Positions 9,442 through 18,165 of a DNA stretch of 64,000 bases are shown here, in pieces (the stretch's first letter is position 1; every line of letters starts with the position of its first letter). This DNA is from Pseudomonas sp. QS1027 (GTDB taxonomy: Bacteria; Pseudomonadota; Gammaproteobacteria; Pseudomonadales; Pseudomonadaceae). Under the pieces are notes generated by a model. The model saw nothing but the letters and a program-made list of their open reading frames with translations, was not told where the DNA came from and did not search any database. Made by a program: the position numbers and the translations under genes. Where the stretch lies: the NCBI RefSeq assembly GCF_002814235.1, contig NZ_PHSU01000035.1, forward strand, positions 1-64,000, written 5' to 3'.

Positions 9442-10130
9442 TGGAATGGGAAGTCATCTTCAAATGGCTGCCGAAGTTCTTCCAGGGCGCGGTGCTGACC
9501 CTGGAACTGGTGGGTATTGCCGTGGTGCTGGGGCTGATCCTGGCGGTGCCGCTGGGTATCGCCCGGGCGTCGAAGCTCTGGTATGTGCGGTCCCTGCCCT
9601 ACGCCTATATCTTCTTTTTCCGCGGGACGCCGCTGCTGGTTCAGTTGTTCCTGGTGTATTACGGCCTGGCGCAGTTCGATGCGATTCGCGACAGCTTCAT
9701 GTGGCCTTACCTGCGCAACCCGTTCTGGTGTGCGACGGCGACGATGACGCTGCATACCACCGCGTATATTGCCGAGATCCTGCGGGGGGCGATCCAGGCC
9801 ATTCCGCCGGGCGAGATCGAAGCAGCGCGGGCGCTGGGGATGTCGCGGGCCAAGGCGATGGCCTACATCATCCTGCCGCGCGCGGCGCGGATTGGTCTGC
9901 CGGCTTATAGCAACGAAGTGATCCTGATGCTCAAGGCCAGCTCGCTGGCGAGCACCGTGACGCTGCTGGAACTGACCGGTATGACCCGGACCATCATTGC
10001 GCGCAACTACCTGACGGTGGATATGTTCTTCACGGCGGGGGTGTTCTATCTGGTGATCTCGTTCCTGCTGGTGCAGGCGTTCAAGCAGGTGGAGCGCTGG
10101 ATGCGGGTGGATGCCTGTCAGGGGCGGTGA
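9441..10130 (+). CDS. Amino acid ABC transporter permease (HisM/AotM-like)
   Basis: A 229-residue permease subunit, partner of the preceding gene. It has about five hydrophobic helices and an EAA loop (EIEAARALGMSRAKAM). The segment FFRGTPLLVQLFLVYYG is characteristic of the HisM/GlnP-type domain. The ATG at 9441 overlaps the previous stop, which supports this start over upstream in-frame codons. It is the last gene of the importer operon; a REP pair follows 57 bp downstream. Confidence 0.92.
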   Translation: MEWEVIFKWLPKFFQGAVLTLELVGIAVVLGLILAVPLGIARASKLWYVRSLPYAYIFFFRGTPLLVQLFLVYYGLAQFDAIRDSFMWPYLRNPFWCATATMTLHTTAYIAEILRGAIQAIPPGEIEAARALGMSRAKAMAYIILPRAARIGLPAYSNEVILMLKASSLASTVTLLELTGMTRTIIARNYLTVDMFFTAGVFYLVISFLLVQAFKQVERWMRVDACQGR

Positions 10131-10187
10131 GGGTGTTCGCACAAGGGACTTAAAGTCCCCTGCCGACATACAGCCTGAACGCGATCC

Positions 10188-10263
10188 CCTGTAGGAGCCG
10201 GCTTGCTGGCGATTGCGGTGTAACATTCACCGTCGCCATCGCCAGCAAACCGGCTCCTACAGG
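10188..10263. repeat. REP inverted pair (BIME-like)
   Basis: Two inverted copies of the Pseudomonas REP core (GTAGGAGCCGGCTTGCTGGC) face each other across a short spacer and can form one long hairpin. It lies between the ABC operon and the next methyltransferase gene, where it may limit read-through or protect mRNA ends. A second pair is at 11812-11897. Confidence 0.9.
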
Positions 10264-10322
10264 TCCCACGATTGCTTTAAATTGGCGTTTACCCGCGAAG
10301 ACGCCACCCCGGAACCCGCAGC

Positions 10323-11534
10323 ATGCCCACCATCCTCCAAGGCCCCACCCTGCAAACCCGCTTCAGGGCCCTGGACACATTCCTCTCGGCACACCAGCAC
10401 CTCTGGCGCCCGCGCCCCTTCACCCACCTGCACCTGCCGTGGGAAACCCAACACCCGGAACTCGCCACCTGGCTCCGCCAACGCAGCCTCGACGACGCCG
10501 AAGCCAGCCACAACCACCCGGAACACCTCGCCGCCCCCGCGCCGTTTGCCGCGCTGGCTACCGAATCCGCAACCCTGGCCGCCATCGGAGCCCTCCCCGA
10601 CAACGCCCTGCCCCCCGCCAATCAGCGCCTGAACGTCGACGTCCCCGGGCGTAAATGGCAACAGATCGAAGCCTTCGCCAGCCGCCTGGACTTCGCCCAA
10701 TCGCCGACCCACTGGCTCGATTGGTGTTCCGGCAAAGGCCACCTGGGCCGCCGCCTGCTGCAACCCGGCCAACACCTGACCTGCCTGGAATACGACCCGG
10801 CCCTGATCGCCAGCGGCCAGCAGCTCAGCCAGCACCACCGCCTGCCCGCCCAACACCTGCAACAAGACGTCCTCGCGCCTGATGCCGCCGCCCGCCTGAG
10901 CGCCGAGCACACCCCGGTCGCCCTCCACGCCTGCGGCGACCTCCACGTGCGCCTGATGCAACTCGCCAGCCACGCTGGCTGCCGCCAGCTGGCCATCGCC
11001 CCGTGCTGTTATAACCGCATCAGCGCCGCCGACTACCAACCTCTGTCCGCCGCCGCCCAAGCCTCAACCCTGCATCTATCACTGGACGACCTCGCCCTGC
11101 CCCTGAGCGAAACCGTTACCGCCGGCGCCCGGGTTCGTCGCCAGCGCGACACCTCCATGGCCCGGCGCCTGGCCTTCGACCTGCTGCAACGCCGTCTGCG
11201 GCAAACCGACGACTACCTGCCGACACCCTCGCTGCCCAGCGCCTGGCTCGACAAACCCTTCGCCGACTACTGCCGCGACCTGGCCGCGCTCAAGGAGTTA
11301 TCCACAGTCGGCGAGCAAAACTGGGCGGAATTGGAAGCCGCGGGCTGGCAACGGCTGGCGCAAGTACGCAATCTGGAACTGCTGCGCGGTCTGTTCCGCC
11401 GCCCGCTGGAACTCTGGCTGGTGCTGGACCGCGCGCTGTTCCTCGAAGAGCAAGGCTATGCGGTACGCCTGGGCTTATTTTGCGAAAGCCCGTTGACGCC
11501 GCGCAATCTTCTGCTACTGGCAGAGCGCCATTAA
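10323..11534 (+). CDS. METTL25-like methyltransferase (Methyltransf_32)
   Basis: A 403-residue cytosolic protein. The SAM-binding motif reads DWCSGKGHLGRRLL (about residues 138-151), followed by an acidic strand (LTCLEYD) and, further on, ALHACGDL and the CCYNRI segment. This combination is the methyltransferase domain 32 family related to eukaryotic METTL25. N- and C-terminal parts are Gln/His/Ala-rich. No ligand is assignable. It stands alone between two REP pairs. Confidence 0.78.
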   Translation: MPTILQGPTLQTRFRALDTFLSAHQHLWRPRPFTHLHLPWETQHPELATWLRQRSLDDAEASHNHPEHLAAPAPFAALATESATLAAIGALPDNALPPANQRLNVDVPGRKWQQIEAFASRLDFAQSPTHWLDWCSGKGHLGRRLLQPGQHLTCLEYDPALIASGQQLSQHHRLPAQHLQQDVLAPDAAARLSAEHTPVALHACGDLHVRLMQLASHAGCRQLAIAPCCYNRISAADYQPLSAAAQASTLHLSLDDLALPLSETVTAGARVRRQRDTSMARRLAFDLLQRRLRQTDDYLPTPSLPSAWLDKPFADYCRDLAALKELSTVGEQNWAELEAAGWQRLAQVRNLELLRGLFRRPLELWLVLDRALFLEEQGYAVRLGLFCESPLTPRNLLLLAERH

Positions 11535-11846
11535 CGGTTAGATCCCGCGCGCAGCCTGTGGATAACTCTGTTGATGCTTTTCCCACAGACGCCCGGAAAA
11601 CAATGCCTACAGAGGAAAAAGCTGTCTGGTCATTTTTTGTTCATAAAATAAAGCACCGGAAAAACAGATAGTTGCGACGTGATGAGAACGCGTCCACAAA
11701 TTCGCATCCTCATCCGCCTTAACGACCTGTCACTTGTGCATAAGCATTCCAGTCAACCGATATAACGCGGACTTTTCCCGAGCCTGAAGCCCCTTCCAAA
11801 AACACCACAACCCTGTAGGAGCCGGCTTGCTGGCGATTTCGTCCGA
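11535..11846. other. Gene-free region with a DnaA-box-like site and REP half
   Basis: No gene is seen. A TGTGGATAAC, matching a DnaA box, lies at about 11557, with other purine-rich AT patches around 11620-11660. The right end is the outer half of the REP pair. Nothing else stands out. Confidence 0.4.
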
Positions 11847-11897
11847 TCAGGCGATGCAAGGCTCACAGGCCTCATCGCCAGCAAGCCGGCTCCTGCA
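11812..11897. repeat. REP inverted pair overlapping the azoreductase 3' end
   Basis: Inverted REP cores flank a 35-bp spacer. The right half (11874-11897) lies inside the reading frame of the flavodoxin-fold reductase, so the last residues of that protein are encoded by the repeat. This suggests REP insertion moved the stop codon. Confidence 0.88.
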
Positions 11898-12494
11898 ATT
11901 TGCCTGAAGCCCGGCCAACAAAGTCTCCCGAGCGGCCATCACGCCGTGCTCAACCGCCTCACCACCACGAACGGTGCCTTGCAGATAGATAAACGTCAGC
12001 TGATGAATGCCAATGGAATTGAGGATCGCCTTTAAATAAGGCGTGAGAAAGTCCGGCTGGCGAGCCTGTTCGCCCTGAATCAAGCCCCCGGAACTGACCA
12101 ACACAAAGGTCGGCCGATCCTTGAGCAGACCAAACTTCTCCCCCGCGCCGTTCACCCCGAAGCTGCGCTGAATGCGCACCACATGATCGATCCACAGCTT
12201 CATGGCGGCGGGCAGCGTGAAATTGTGCAGCGGCGTGCACAGCACCAGCAGATCGCTGGTTTCGAGCTCGACGATCTGCCGCTCGGACGCATGGATCGCC
12301 ACGTTCTCCATACCGGCTACCGAGGTTACGGCCGCCGCGTAGTCGCCGGTCAAGACGGGCAACGGCTCAGCGCCCAGTTGGCGATCCATGAGCGTGCTGA
12401 GGCCCGGCCAGTCGCGCAACACCTCGGCGGCCAGGCGATAAACCCGGGCGGCCTTGCCATGGGGGCTGAAATTCAACAACAGGGCGCGGCTCAT
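11847..12494 (-). CDS. FMN-dependent NADH-azoreductase-like protein (AzoR family)
   Basis: A 215-residue flavodoxin-like-fold protein. The N-terminal LLLNFSPHGKAARVYRLA carries the FMN phosphate-binding loop, and the middle PLHNFTLPAAMKLWIDHV matches the azoreductase/quinone reductase signature. The family reduces azo compounds and quinones with NAD(P)H in the cytosol. The final 16 residues are encoded inside a REP sequence and so are not part of the conserved fold. It overlaps the upstream GNAT gene by four bases (ATGA) in an operon of GNAT and AhpD-like genes. Confidence 0.82.
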   Translation of the reverse strand: MSRALLLNFSPHGKAARVYRLAAEVLRDWPGLSTLMDRQLGAEPLPVLTGDYAAAVTSVAGMENVAIHASERQIVELETSDLLVLCTPLHNFTLPAAMKLWIDHVVRIQRSFGVNGAGEKFGLLKDRPTFVLVSSGGLIQGEQARQPDFLTPYLKAILNSIGIHQLTFIYLQGTVRGGEAVEHGVMAARETLLAGLQANCRSRLAGDEACEPCIA

Positions 12495-12943
12495 AACGTC
12501 TGCCCCGCATTCAGGTCCTGGGAAAAGTGCATGCCTTTGGCCAACAACCCCTGACGGAAATAGAAGCGTTGCGCCAACGGCATATGCATCCCGGTATCGA
12601 GCACCAGATAGCGATAACCCAAGGCTCGCGTATGCCGGCGCACCTCCTCCAGCAGCCCGGCGCCCAGTTCGCGACGCTGCTGCGAAACCGTCACCACCAA
12701 GTCATCGACATAGACGAAACGCCCATACAGGGTGTTCTCCGTCACCCGAAACCCGACCAGGCCGATCACCTGACCCTGCTCACGCAGGGCCAGCAGGCGA
12801 AAGCCCTGCTCGCCCTGACGAAAGACCTGCTCGACAAAGGACTCCACGTCGGTCAGATGCGGTCGCAGTTCCTGCATCACGGCAAAACACTCGCGGCACT
12901 GGGCTTTGCTTTCGATCAGCGCGTATTCGAGATCATTGTTCAT
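12491..12943 (-). CDS. GNAT-family N-acetyltransferase
   Basis: A 150-residue acetyltransferase. The acetyl-CoA region is seen as VYVDDLVVTVSQQRRELGAG, a Q/RxxGxG/A-like loop preceded by the beta-4 strand, and the late FYFRQGLLAKGMHF is the usual C-terminal strand. The ATG at 12943 is preferred because a GGGGAA site precedes it; an ATG at 12958 is also in frame. It overlaps the AhpD-like gene by 11 bp and the azoreductase by 4 bp, so all three should be one transcript. Confidence 0.82.
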   Translation of the reverse strand: MNNDLEYALIESKAQCRECFAVMQELRPHLTDVESFVEQVFRQGEQGFRLLALREQGQVIGLVGFRVTENTLYGRFVYVDDLVVTVSQQRRELGAGLLEEVRRHTRALGYRYLVLDTGMHMPLAQRFYFRQGLLAKGMHFSQDLNAGQTL

Positions 12944-13409
12944 TGGACGTTTCCCCATGCTGACGCACGCTGGCCGGCACCAGCCGAAAACTGACGCCGA
13001 CGCGGTTAAGCGCGTTCATCAGGGCGATTGCCAGGGTCAGATCGGCCACTTCTTTTTCGCCGAACACAGCGCAAACGGCCTGGAAGTCCTCGTCGGGCAC
13101 CTCGGTTTCGTGCACCCGGGTCACGCTTTCGGCCCAGGCCAGGGCGGCGCATTCACGGCGGTCGAACAACGCACCGCCTTCGCGCCAGACCGGCACCAGC
13201 AGCACCTTGTCGAGGCTCACGCCCAGCTTGATCAGGTCCCGGGAATGCTGGCTGATGCAGAAGGCGCAGCCATTGATCTGCGAAACCCGCAGGTACACCA
13301 GATCGATCAAATGCGCGTCGAGCCCGCAGCTTTGCAGATAGCTTTTAACGCCAAACAGCGCTTTGTAGCCCAGGGGTGCGGCGTCGAAGTAGTTGAGACG
13401 TTGAGTCAT
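12933..13409 (-). CDS. Carboxymuconolactone decarboxylase/AhpD-like protein
   Basis: A 158-residue protein with the AhpD-like core. INGCAFCISQHSRD has the redox CxxC and the nearby His of alkylhydroperoxidase-like CMD proteins, and LDKVLLVPVWRE follows. Such proteins reduce peroxides or act as decarboxylases, usually as oligomers. The ATG at 13409 has GGGAG upstream; in-frame codons further upstream encode an unlikely extension. It is first in a three-gene minus-strand operon, divergent from a MocR gene that may control it. Confidence 0.85.
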   Translation of the reverse strand: MTQRLNYFDAAPLGYKALFGVKSYLQSCGLDAHLIDLVYLRVSQINGCAFCISQHSRDLIKLGVSLDKVLLVPVWREGGALFDRRECAALAWAESVTRVHETEVPDEDFQAVCAVFGEKEVADLTLAIALMNALNRVGVSFRLVPASVRQHGETSNEQ

Positions 13410-13558
13410 GGTTGGCTCCCGTTTGAGGTGGGTGAAATCATGGGGTGCAGTCTGCGGCGCGTTGAAACCGGCCAACAGGGCCAAGATCGAGCAAGCCGTT
13501 TGGGACATGAGCGCTACTGAATAGGGCCAGCCATGGGGTTAAACTGCGTCCGTTCTGC

Positions 13559-15043
13559 ATGACCACGGAAAACCCCATGCCCATAGTCAAAGCCGCCATT
13601 GAACCGGGGTTGCCCAAATACCTGGTGGTCTATCGACGCATTCGCAGCGCTATCGATGAAGGCCAATTGCGCCCCGGCGATCGCGTGCCTTCGGTACGTG
13701 CCCTGGCGACCGAACTCAACCTGGCGCGGGGCACCGTTGAGGCGGCTTATGAGCTGCTGATCAGCGAGGGCTACCTGACGGCGCGTGGGCAGGCCGGGAC
13801 GGTCATTGCCCTCGATCTGCCGGTGAAGGCGGTCCCGAGTTCGTCAGCAGAAACGGTGGCGCCGACGGAACAGGATCAACCGCGGCCCCTGCAAATGGGA
13901 CTTCCGGCGCTGGATGCGTTCCCGCGAAAACTCTGGAGCCGACTGATCACCCAGCGTGCCCGGCAAACCGATATGGCCGGTCTGGGCTTCAGCGACCCGA
14001 GAGGCTATGCGCCGCTGCGCTCGGCCATTGCCACGTACCTGGGGTTGTATCGAGGCGTGCAGTGCACGCCGGATCAGGTGTTTATCTGCACCGGTTACAA
14101 CGCCGTGCTCGAACTGGTCTGCGAAAGCCTGGAGATGGCGGGCCAGGGTTGCTGGTTTGAGGACCCTGGTTATGTGCATGCGCGGCAGATGCTGCTCAAT
14201 CGCGGCGTGCAGCTGGTGCCGGTGCCGGTGGATGCCGACGGTCTGCGGGTAGAACACGGTATCCGCCTGAATCCGAAGGCGCGGCTGGCAGTGGTCACCC
14301 CGGCTCATCAAAGCCCATTGGGCGTGGCGTTGAGCCCGGAGCGGCGCAAGGCCCTGCTCGATTGGGCGCAAGTGCAGTCGAGTTGGGTACTGGAAGATGA
14401 CTATGACAGCGAGTTTCGCTATCGAGGGCGACCGCTGCCTGCGCTGAAGAGCCAGGATGTGCATGACCGCGTGCTGTACGCCGGGACCTTCAGCAAGATG
14501 CTGTTTCCGGGGTTGCGGCTGGCGTATCTGGTGGTTCCGAGGGAACAGGTCGAGCGTTTTGAGCAGGTCGCGCGGCTGTGGCGCAATCGCTGCCCGGAAC
14601 TGTTGCAGGCGACGGTCAGCGACTTTCTGAGCCAGGGGCACTTCACTCGACATTTGAAGAAGATGCGCCAGTTGTACAGCGCGCGTCGGGCGTTGCTGGT
14701 CAAGGCGTTGGAAGAGGTGGGCAGCGGGATATTGAAGGTCGACCCGCAGGCGGGGGGGATCAATCTGTTGGTGCGGGTGTTGATTGATGTGCCGGATAGC
14801 CGCATAGCCAAGCAGGCGCGGGCGGCGGGATTGTCGATTGAGCCGTTGTCGCGCTGGCAGGTGGCGGCTGGGCAGGAAGGTGGGTTGTTGATGACCTTTA
14901 CCAACGTGGCATCGGCCGAGCAGGCGGCTGAAATAGCGGACCGGTTGCTGATGGCGATCGAGGCGGCGCGGTCGGCGGATCAGGACAAAGCCCAGGGTTG
15001 CCGGCATGGGCGGATCACAAGAACGCCACCTTCGCAAAAATAG
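13559..15043 (+). CDS. MocR/PdxR-type transcriptional regulator
   Basis: A 494-residue protein with a GntR helix-turn-helix (GDRVPSVRALATELNLARGT, about residues 40-60) joined to an aminotransferase-like domain; the PLP lysine is in AGTFSKMLFPG. Divergent placement 149 bp from the AhpD-like/GNAT/azoreductase operon is the normal arrangement for a MocR protein and its target. It may start at 13559 or at the second Met (13577). Its 3' end runs up to the tRNA promoter. Confidence 0.88.
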   Translation: MTTENPMPIVKAAIEPGLPKYLVVYRRIRSAIDEGQLRPGDRVPSVRALATELNLARGTVEAAYELLISEGYLTARGQAGTVIALDLPVKAVPSSSAETVAPTEQDQPRPLQMGLPALDAFPRKLWSRLITQRARQTDMAGLGFSDPRGYAPLRSAIATYLGLYRGVQCTPDQVFICTGYNAVLELVCESLEMAGQGCWFEDPGYVHARQMLLNRGVQLVPVPVDADGLRVEHGIRLNPKARLAVVTPAHQSPLGVALSPERRKALLDWAQVQSSWVLEDDYDSEFRYRGRPLPALKSQDVHDRVLYAGTFSKMLFPGLRLAYLVVPREQVERFEQVARLWRNRCPELLQATVSDFLSQGHFTRHLKKMRQLYSARRALLVKALEEVGSGILKVDPQAGGINLLVRVLIDVPDSRIAKQARAAGLSIEPLSRWQVAAGQEGGLLMTFTNVASAEQAAEIADRLLMAIEAARSADQDKAQGCRHGRITRTPPSQK

Positions 15044-15057
15044 TCAGATATCAGGGG

Positions 15058-15085
15058 TTTACAGAACCTCGCCAATCGCTATAAT
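15058..15085 (+). promoter_or_regulatory. Probable sigma-70 promoter of tRNA-Thr
   Basis: TTTACA at 15058-15063 and a consensus TATAAT at 15080-15085 are 16 bp apart, and the tRNA begins 15 bp further on. Confidence 0.75.
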
Positions 15086-15099
15086 CGTCGCCCTAACAC

Positions 15100-15177
<78 letters not shown>

Positions 15178-15182
15178 TAAAT

Positions 15183-15216
15183 CAAAGGCTTGCAGCGATG
15201 CAGGCCTTTGTTTTTT
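15183..15216 (+). terminator. Intrinsic terminator after tRNA-Thr
   Basis: A near-perfect stem (CAAAGGCTTGCA with TGCAGGCCTTTG, one mismatch) is followed by GTTTTTT... a T-run at 15210-15216. It lies on the element side of attL, so after integration the tRNA uses a terminator brought by the phage. Confidence 0.8.
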
Positions 15217-15222
15217 CCGCTA

Positions 15223-15244
15223 CACGTAACAAAGCACGTAACAA
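15223..15244 (+). promoter_or_regulatory. Putative integrase arm-type sites, left end
   Basis: Two direct copies of CACGTAACAA (15223-15232 and 15235-15244), 12 bp apart. The same decamer recurs just inside the right end at 45636-45645, with a one-base variant at 45688-45697. Placement on both sides of the core is expected for arm sites of a tyrosine recombinase. Confidence 0.6.
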
Positions 15245-16197
15245 GCCTTCCCCATGGCCTCCCCGGCCAGGCATCCCACTCGTCGGATGCCCCCGCTCGC
15301 AATGGCTACCACTCTCAGAAAGTAAGGCAGCCAGGCCGGATCGCAGAATGTGATCAGGCCTTAGGCGCATGCAAAATGCGACCGCTACTGAAGACGGAAA
15401 CCGTCCGAAACCCGTGCTTTTCCGTGCGCTCCCCTTGAAAACCGTGGCCTCCGGCAATCAGCCTCCGATTTTTCTTGCTCTGGACGCTGTGCAAGATCGC
15501 TTCATTCCTTTGCCGACCTTTGCAGACCGTGCCATTGCCCTCCCTCCTCCAGCGTACGTAGCGGGCCTGGGTGGGGCATCGTTTGCACCACCCCGCGCCT
15601 TTTCATAAAAAAAGAACCCAAGGCCCGTCGGCGGGAGGGGGAAAAGTGCTTTCTCCTGAGGTTTTTATGGAGCGCACGACATTTCCGGGCAGGGTACGAA
15701 TCCTGATCGGGTACGCTGGTACTTTATAGGGTGGAGTGAAAAGCCCCGTTGGTGGTGGGCTGGCTGACCACTCGTTTGCATTAGACCTAACCATCAATTG
15801 CAGTGGATCTAGCCAGTATTCTTTATAACCACGATCGGCAAAGCGCGGTCGTCACCCACCTCAGTGGGCATGACCTTTCCCGAGCTTAGCCCGCCGCCTA
15901 CGGTCGCTGGTGCGGGTACGGCCTTATCGCGATCACCTCTTCCCCCTCAGATGCACGCATCCCCCTTTGGAAGCACCTGATTACCACTCGACATAGGGTG
16001 CGGCCCTGGTTCTGACGTATGCCGAGCAAGGGCCGTTGAACTGGGCGAAACTCGGGAGGCAGACGACGCATTGCAAGCGCGCGCCCTTGACACCTTCAAC
16101 ACCTGTCAAAAAAACGTACAGCCGCAATGGCGCATAGCCATTTTGCAAACTAAATTTAGTGCGATCAGATGCATCATCCAAAGGAAAGGTGAAAATA
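15245..16197. other. Left-end stretch without a confident gene
   Basis: About 950 bp with short open frames only. One plus-strand frame (15369-15608, 79 codons) lacks a clear ribosome site and resembles no family I know; a 64-codon minus frame (15603-15797) is equally unsupported. The sequence has several GC stems, for instance around 15555-15605 and 15850-15930. It may hold the promoter of the cargo genes or an RNA, but nothing decisive is seen. Confidence 0.4.
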
Positions 16198-16929
16198 ATG
16201 AGTCAATACAACGCGCCATTGATCTTAGATTTAAAGCGACGTATCGAGGAGGATTTCACCTCGAGCAATTGGGAGGAGGCAGGGCTTCTCACCGACAGTT
16301 CACACATTATTTCGGGACATCCCAGACTCCTCAGGAGTTTGAGCTTCGGCGACCAAGATTATGGCGGCAACATCATTAGCGTTTTGAGAGCAATGTCCGA
16401 TCATAACCCCGATGCACTTAATACTCTCAAGGGATATTTGGATCAATGGTATCCAGATCAAAATATCACGTATATTTCCGCAAAACCCTCCGAGAAGAAA
16501 ATCTCTTTCGCACCTAATGTTTTCTCCATACCTGACGGGGAAGTCGAGGGTGACTTAATTACGGTTATGATGCCGTTCGCAGGGTTTGATGGTGTATATC
16601 AGTCAATCAAGAGTGCCTGTACAAATGCAGGATATCGATGTTTAAGGGCAGATGATATTTGGGATAACTCCTCAATAATTCAAGATATTTTCAGTTTGAT
16701 CTACCGAGCCAAAATAGTGATAGTTGACTTCTCTGGAAAAAACCCAAACGTAATGTACGAAACAGGAATAGCCCATACATTAGGGAAAATAGTCGTACCC
16801 TTAGCACAAATAATCCAAGATATTCCCTCTGACATGGTGCATCACAGAGCGCTTATCTACTTAAAGAACGGAGAAGGGCTTACAAAGCTTGAAACAGATC
16901 TTGAGAAAAAACTGCGAACAATTAGTTAG
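16198..16929 (+). CDS. TIR/deoxyribosyltransferase-like protein with helical N-domain
   Basis: A 243-residue protein. Residues about 120-243 form a Rossmann-like domain seen in nucleotide-processing DRHyd/TIR-like families: VMMPFAGF (123-130), RADDIW (150-155), IVIVDFSGKNPNVMYETG (173-190, with a candidate catalytic Glu at 188), IAHTLGK. Residues 1-100 are a helical domain with SGHPRLLRSLSFGD. The ATG at 16198 has AAAGGAAAGG upstream; an ATG at 16159 is less likely. It is AT-rich against its surroundings and followed by a second gene with the same C-terminal domain, which suggests a paired defence function, not demonstrated. Confidence 0.75.
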   Translation: MSQYNAPLILDLKRRIEEDFTSSNWEEAGLLTDSSHIISGHPRLLRSLSFGDQDYGGNIISVLRAMSDHNPDALNTLKGYLDQWYPDQNITYISAKPSEKKISFAPNVFSIPDGEVEGDLITVMMPFAGFDGVYQSIKSACTNAGYRCLRADDIWDNSSIIQDIFSLIYRAKIVIVDFSGKNPNVMYETGIAHTLGKIVVPLAQIIQDIPSDMVHHRALIYLKNGEGLTKLETDLEKKLRTIS

Positions 16930-16957
16930 ATCAATAACTGTAAAATTGTTATTAGCG

Positions 16958-16992
16958 TGGGAGCAGGCGCGACACATCAAGACCTGCTCCCA
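16958..16992 (+). terminator. Possible terminator hairpin between the two cargo genes
   Basis: A perfect 10-bp stem (TGGGAGCAGG with CCTGCTCCCA) with a 15-nt loop. There is no T-run after it, so termination is uncertain; it may instead be an mRNA-stabilising or attenuating hairpin. Confidence 0.4.
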
Positions 16993-17121
16993 AGAAGCTC
17001 AAGCTAGTTGCCGAGTTAAATTTTCCTTCGTATGTGTCAACGAGCACTGATAGCGCGCACCACCCTGCATATCACAACTACTTATTGATAATTTAAATAT
17101 CGCAAAAAAAGGAAGATATCA

Positions 17122-17982
17122 ATGTTTAACCTTCTAGTTAAGTCATCTCCTTGGAACGAAGGGCGCGACACCTTTTGGCACAGCAGGGTTTTTGAATATA
17201 CGGATACGGAAATCCGCACGCAATTCACGATTAATGGAATGCCAAACTACCAGGATCTAATTAAACACCCCGTGCTTTTCCTTGAAGAAACCGATAGGAA
17301 TCGCCAACAATCTGGCAGAGTTGGTAGAATCACTCATGTAAGAGAATCAGGGGGCGATGTGATTGCCCTTGAATATTATTTTGATGCTGCCATTCCACCA
17401 ATCCCGCAAGGGGACATAATCAGACTTGCAACACTACTTGGGATTCCGTCAACAAGGTGGGGGCCAGCTTCAATTTCCAGAACGCATTGGGCGGTAAAGA
17501 ACATCGACCTTTTCCATCTACTGCTGACCCAGCGCAGCGTAAGCTCAAGGACCCCTAGCTTATTTAACTTGCCTGCGGCGCAAGAGGTTGATCGAGATCT
17601 CTTATCCGCCATGATGCCTTTTGCTGGATTTAATGAAACTTGGTTGGCGATCCAACGCGTCGCTGCTGAGAATGGAATGCGTGCAGGTAGGGCAGACAAT
17701 ATTTGGGAACATCATGAGATTATCCTAGACATTGTGTCCCTAATTGATCGTTCGGCAATAGTGATCTGTGATTGTTCAGGGAGAAACGCAAACGTCTTTT
17801 ACGAAATAGGTATCGCACACGCCTTCGGCAAAGAGGTTATCTTAATTACTCAACATGCGGATGATATACCATTTGACTTGGCGCACCTCCGAAATATTCG
17901 CTATCTGAATAATGGAGAGGGGATAGAGCGCTTGATTGTAGATCTTAACGCCCGTATTTCCACGCTGCGTGCAACAATCTGA
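17122..17982 (+). CDS. TIR/deoxyribosyltransferase-like protein, second paralogue
   Basis: A 286-residue protein whose C-terminal half (about 160-286) parallels the preceding gene: AMMPFAGF, GRADNIW, IVICDCSGRNANVFYEIG (Glu near 228), IAHAFGK, DDIPFDL and YLNNGEG. The N-terminal 150 residues are different, with a beta-rich start (FWHSRVFEYTDTEI) and ISRTHWAVKNIDLFHLLL. A GGAAG ribosome site precedes the ATG. Sharing one effector-like domain with unlike N-domains suggests two proteins that sense different triggers or form a complex. Function unknown. Confidence 0.78.
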   Translation: MFNLLVKSSPWNEGRDTFWHSRVFEYTDTEIRTQFTINGMPNYQDLIKHPVLFLEETDRNRQQSGRVGRITHVRESGGDVIALEYYFDAAIPPIPQGDIIRLATLLGIPSTRWGPASISRTHWAVKNIDLFHLLLTQRSVSSRTPSLFNLPAAQEVDRDLLSAMMPFAGFNETWLAIQRVAAENGMRAGRADNIWEHHEIILDIVSLIDRSAIVICDCSGRNANVFYEIGIAHAFGKEVILITQHADDIPFDLAHLRNIRYLNNGEGIERLIVDLNARISTLRATI

Positions 17983-18165
17983 TTTTTTGCTAAAAGCCAA
18001 CCCTAGGATGGGTTGAGCCTCAACCAATTACTCTACGATTTTCGTATATTGATATTTATTCCAATCCGTTATCAATGGCACTTTTCTGCAAGGTGACATT
18101 GATAACGACATAGGTGTAAACCACATATTCTGTGGGAGAGGTTTGGTGCTATAACTAAATCCGGA

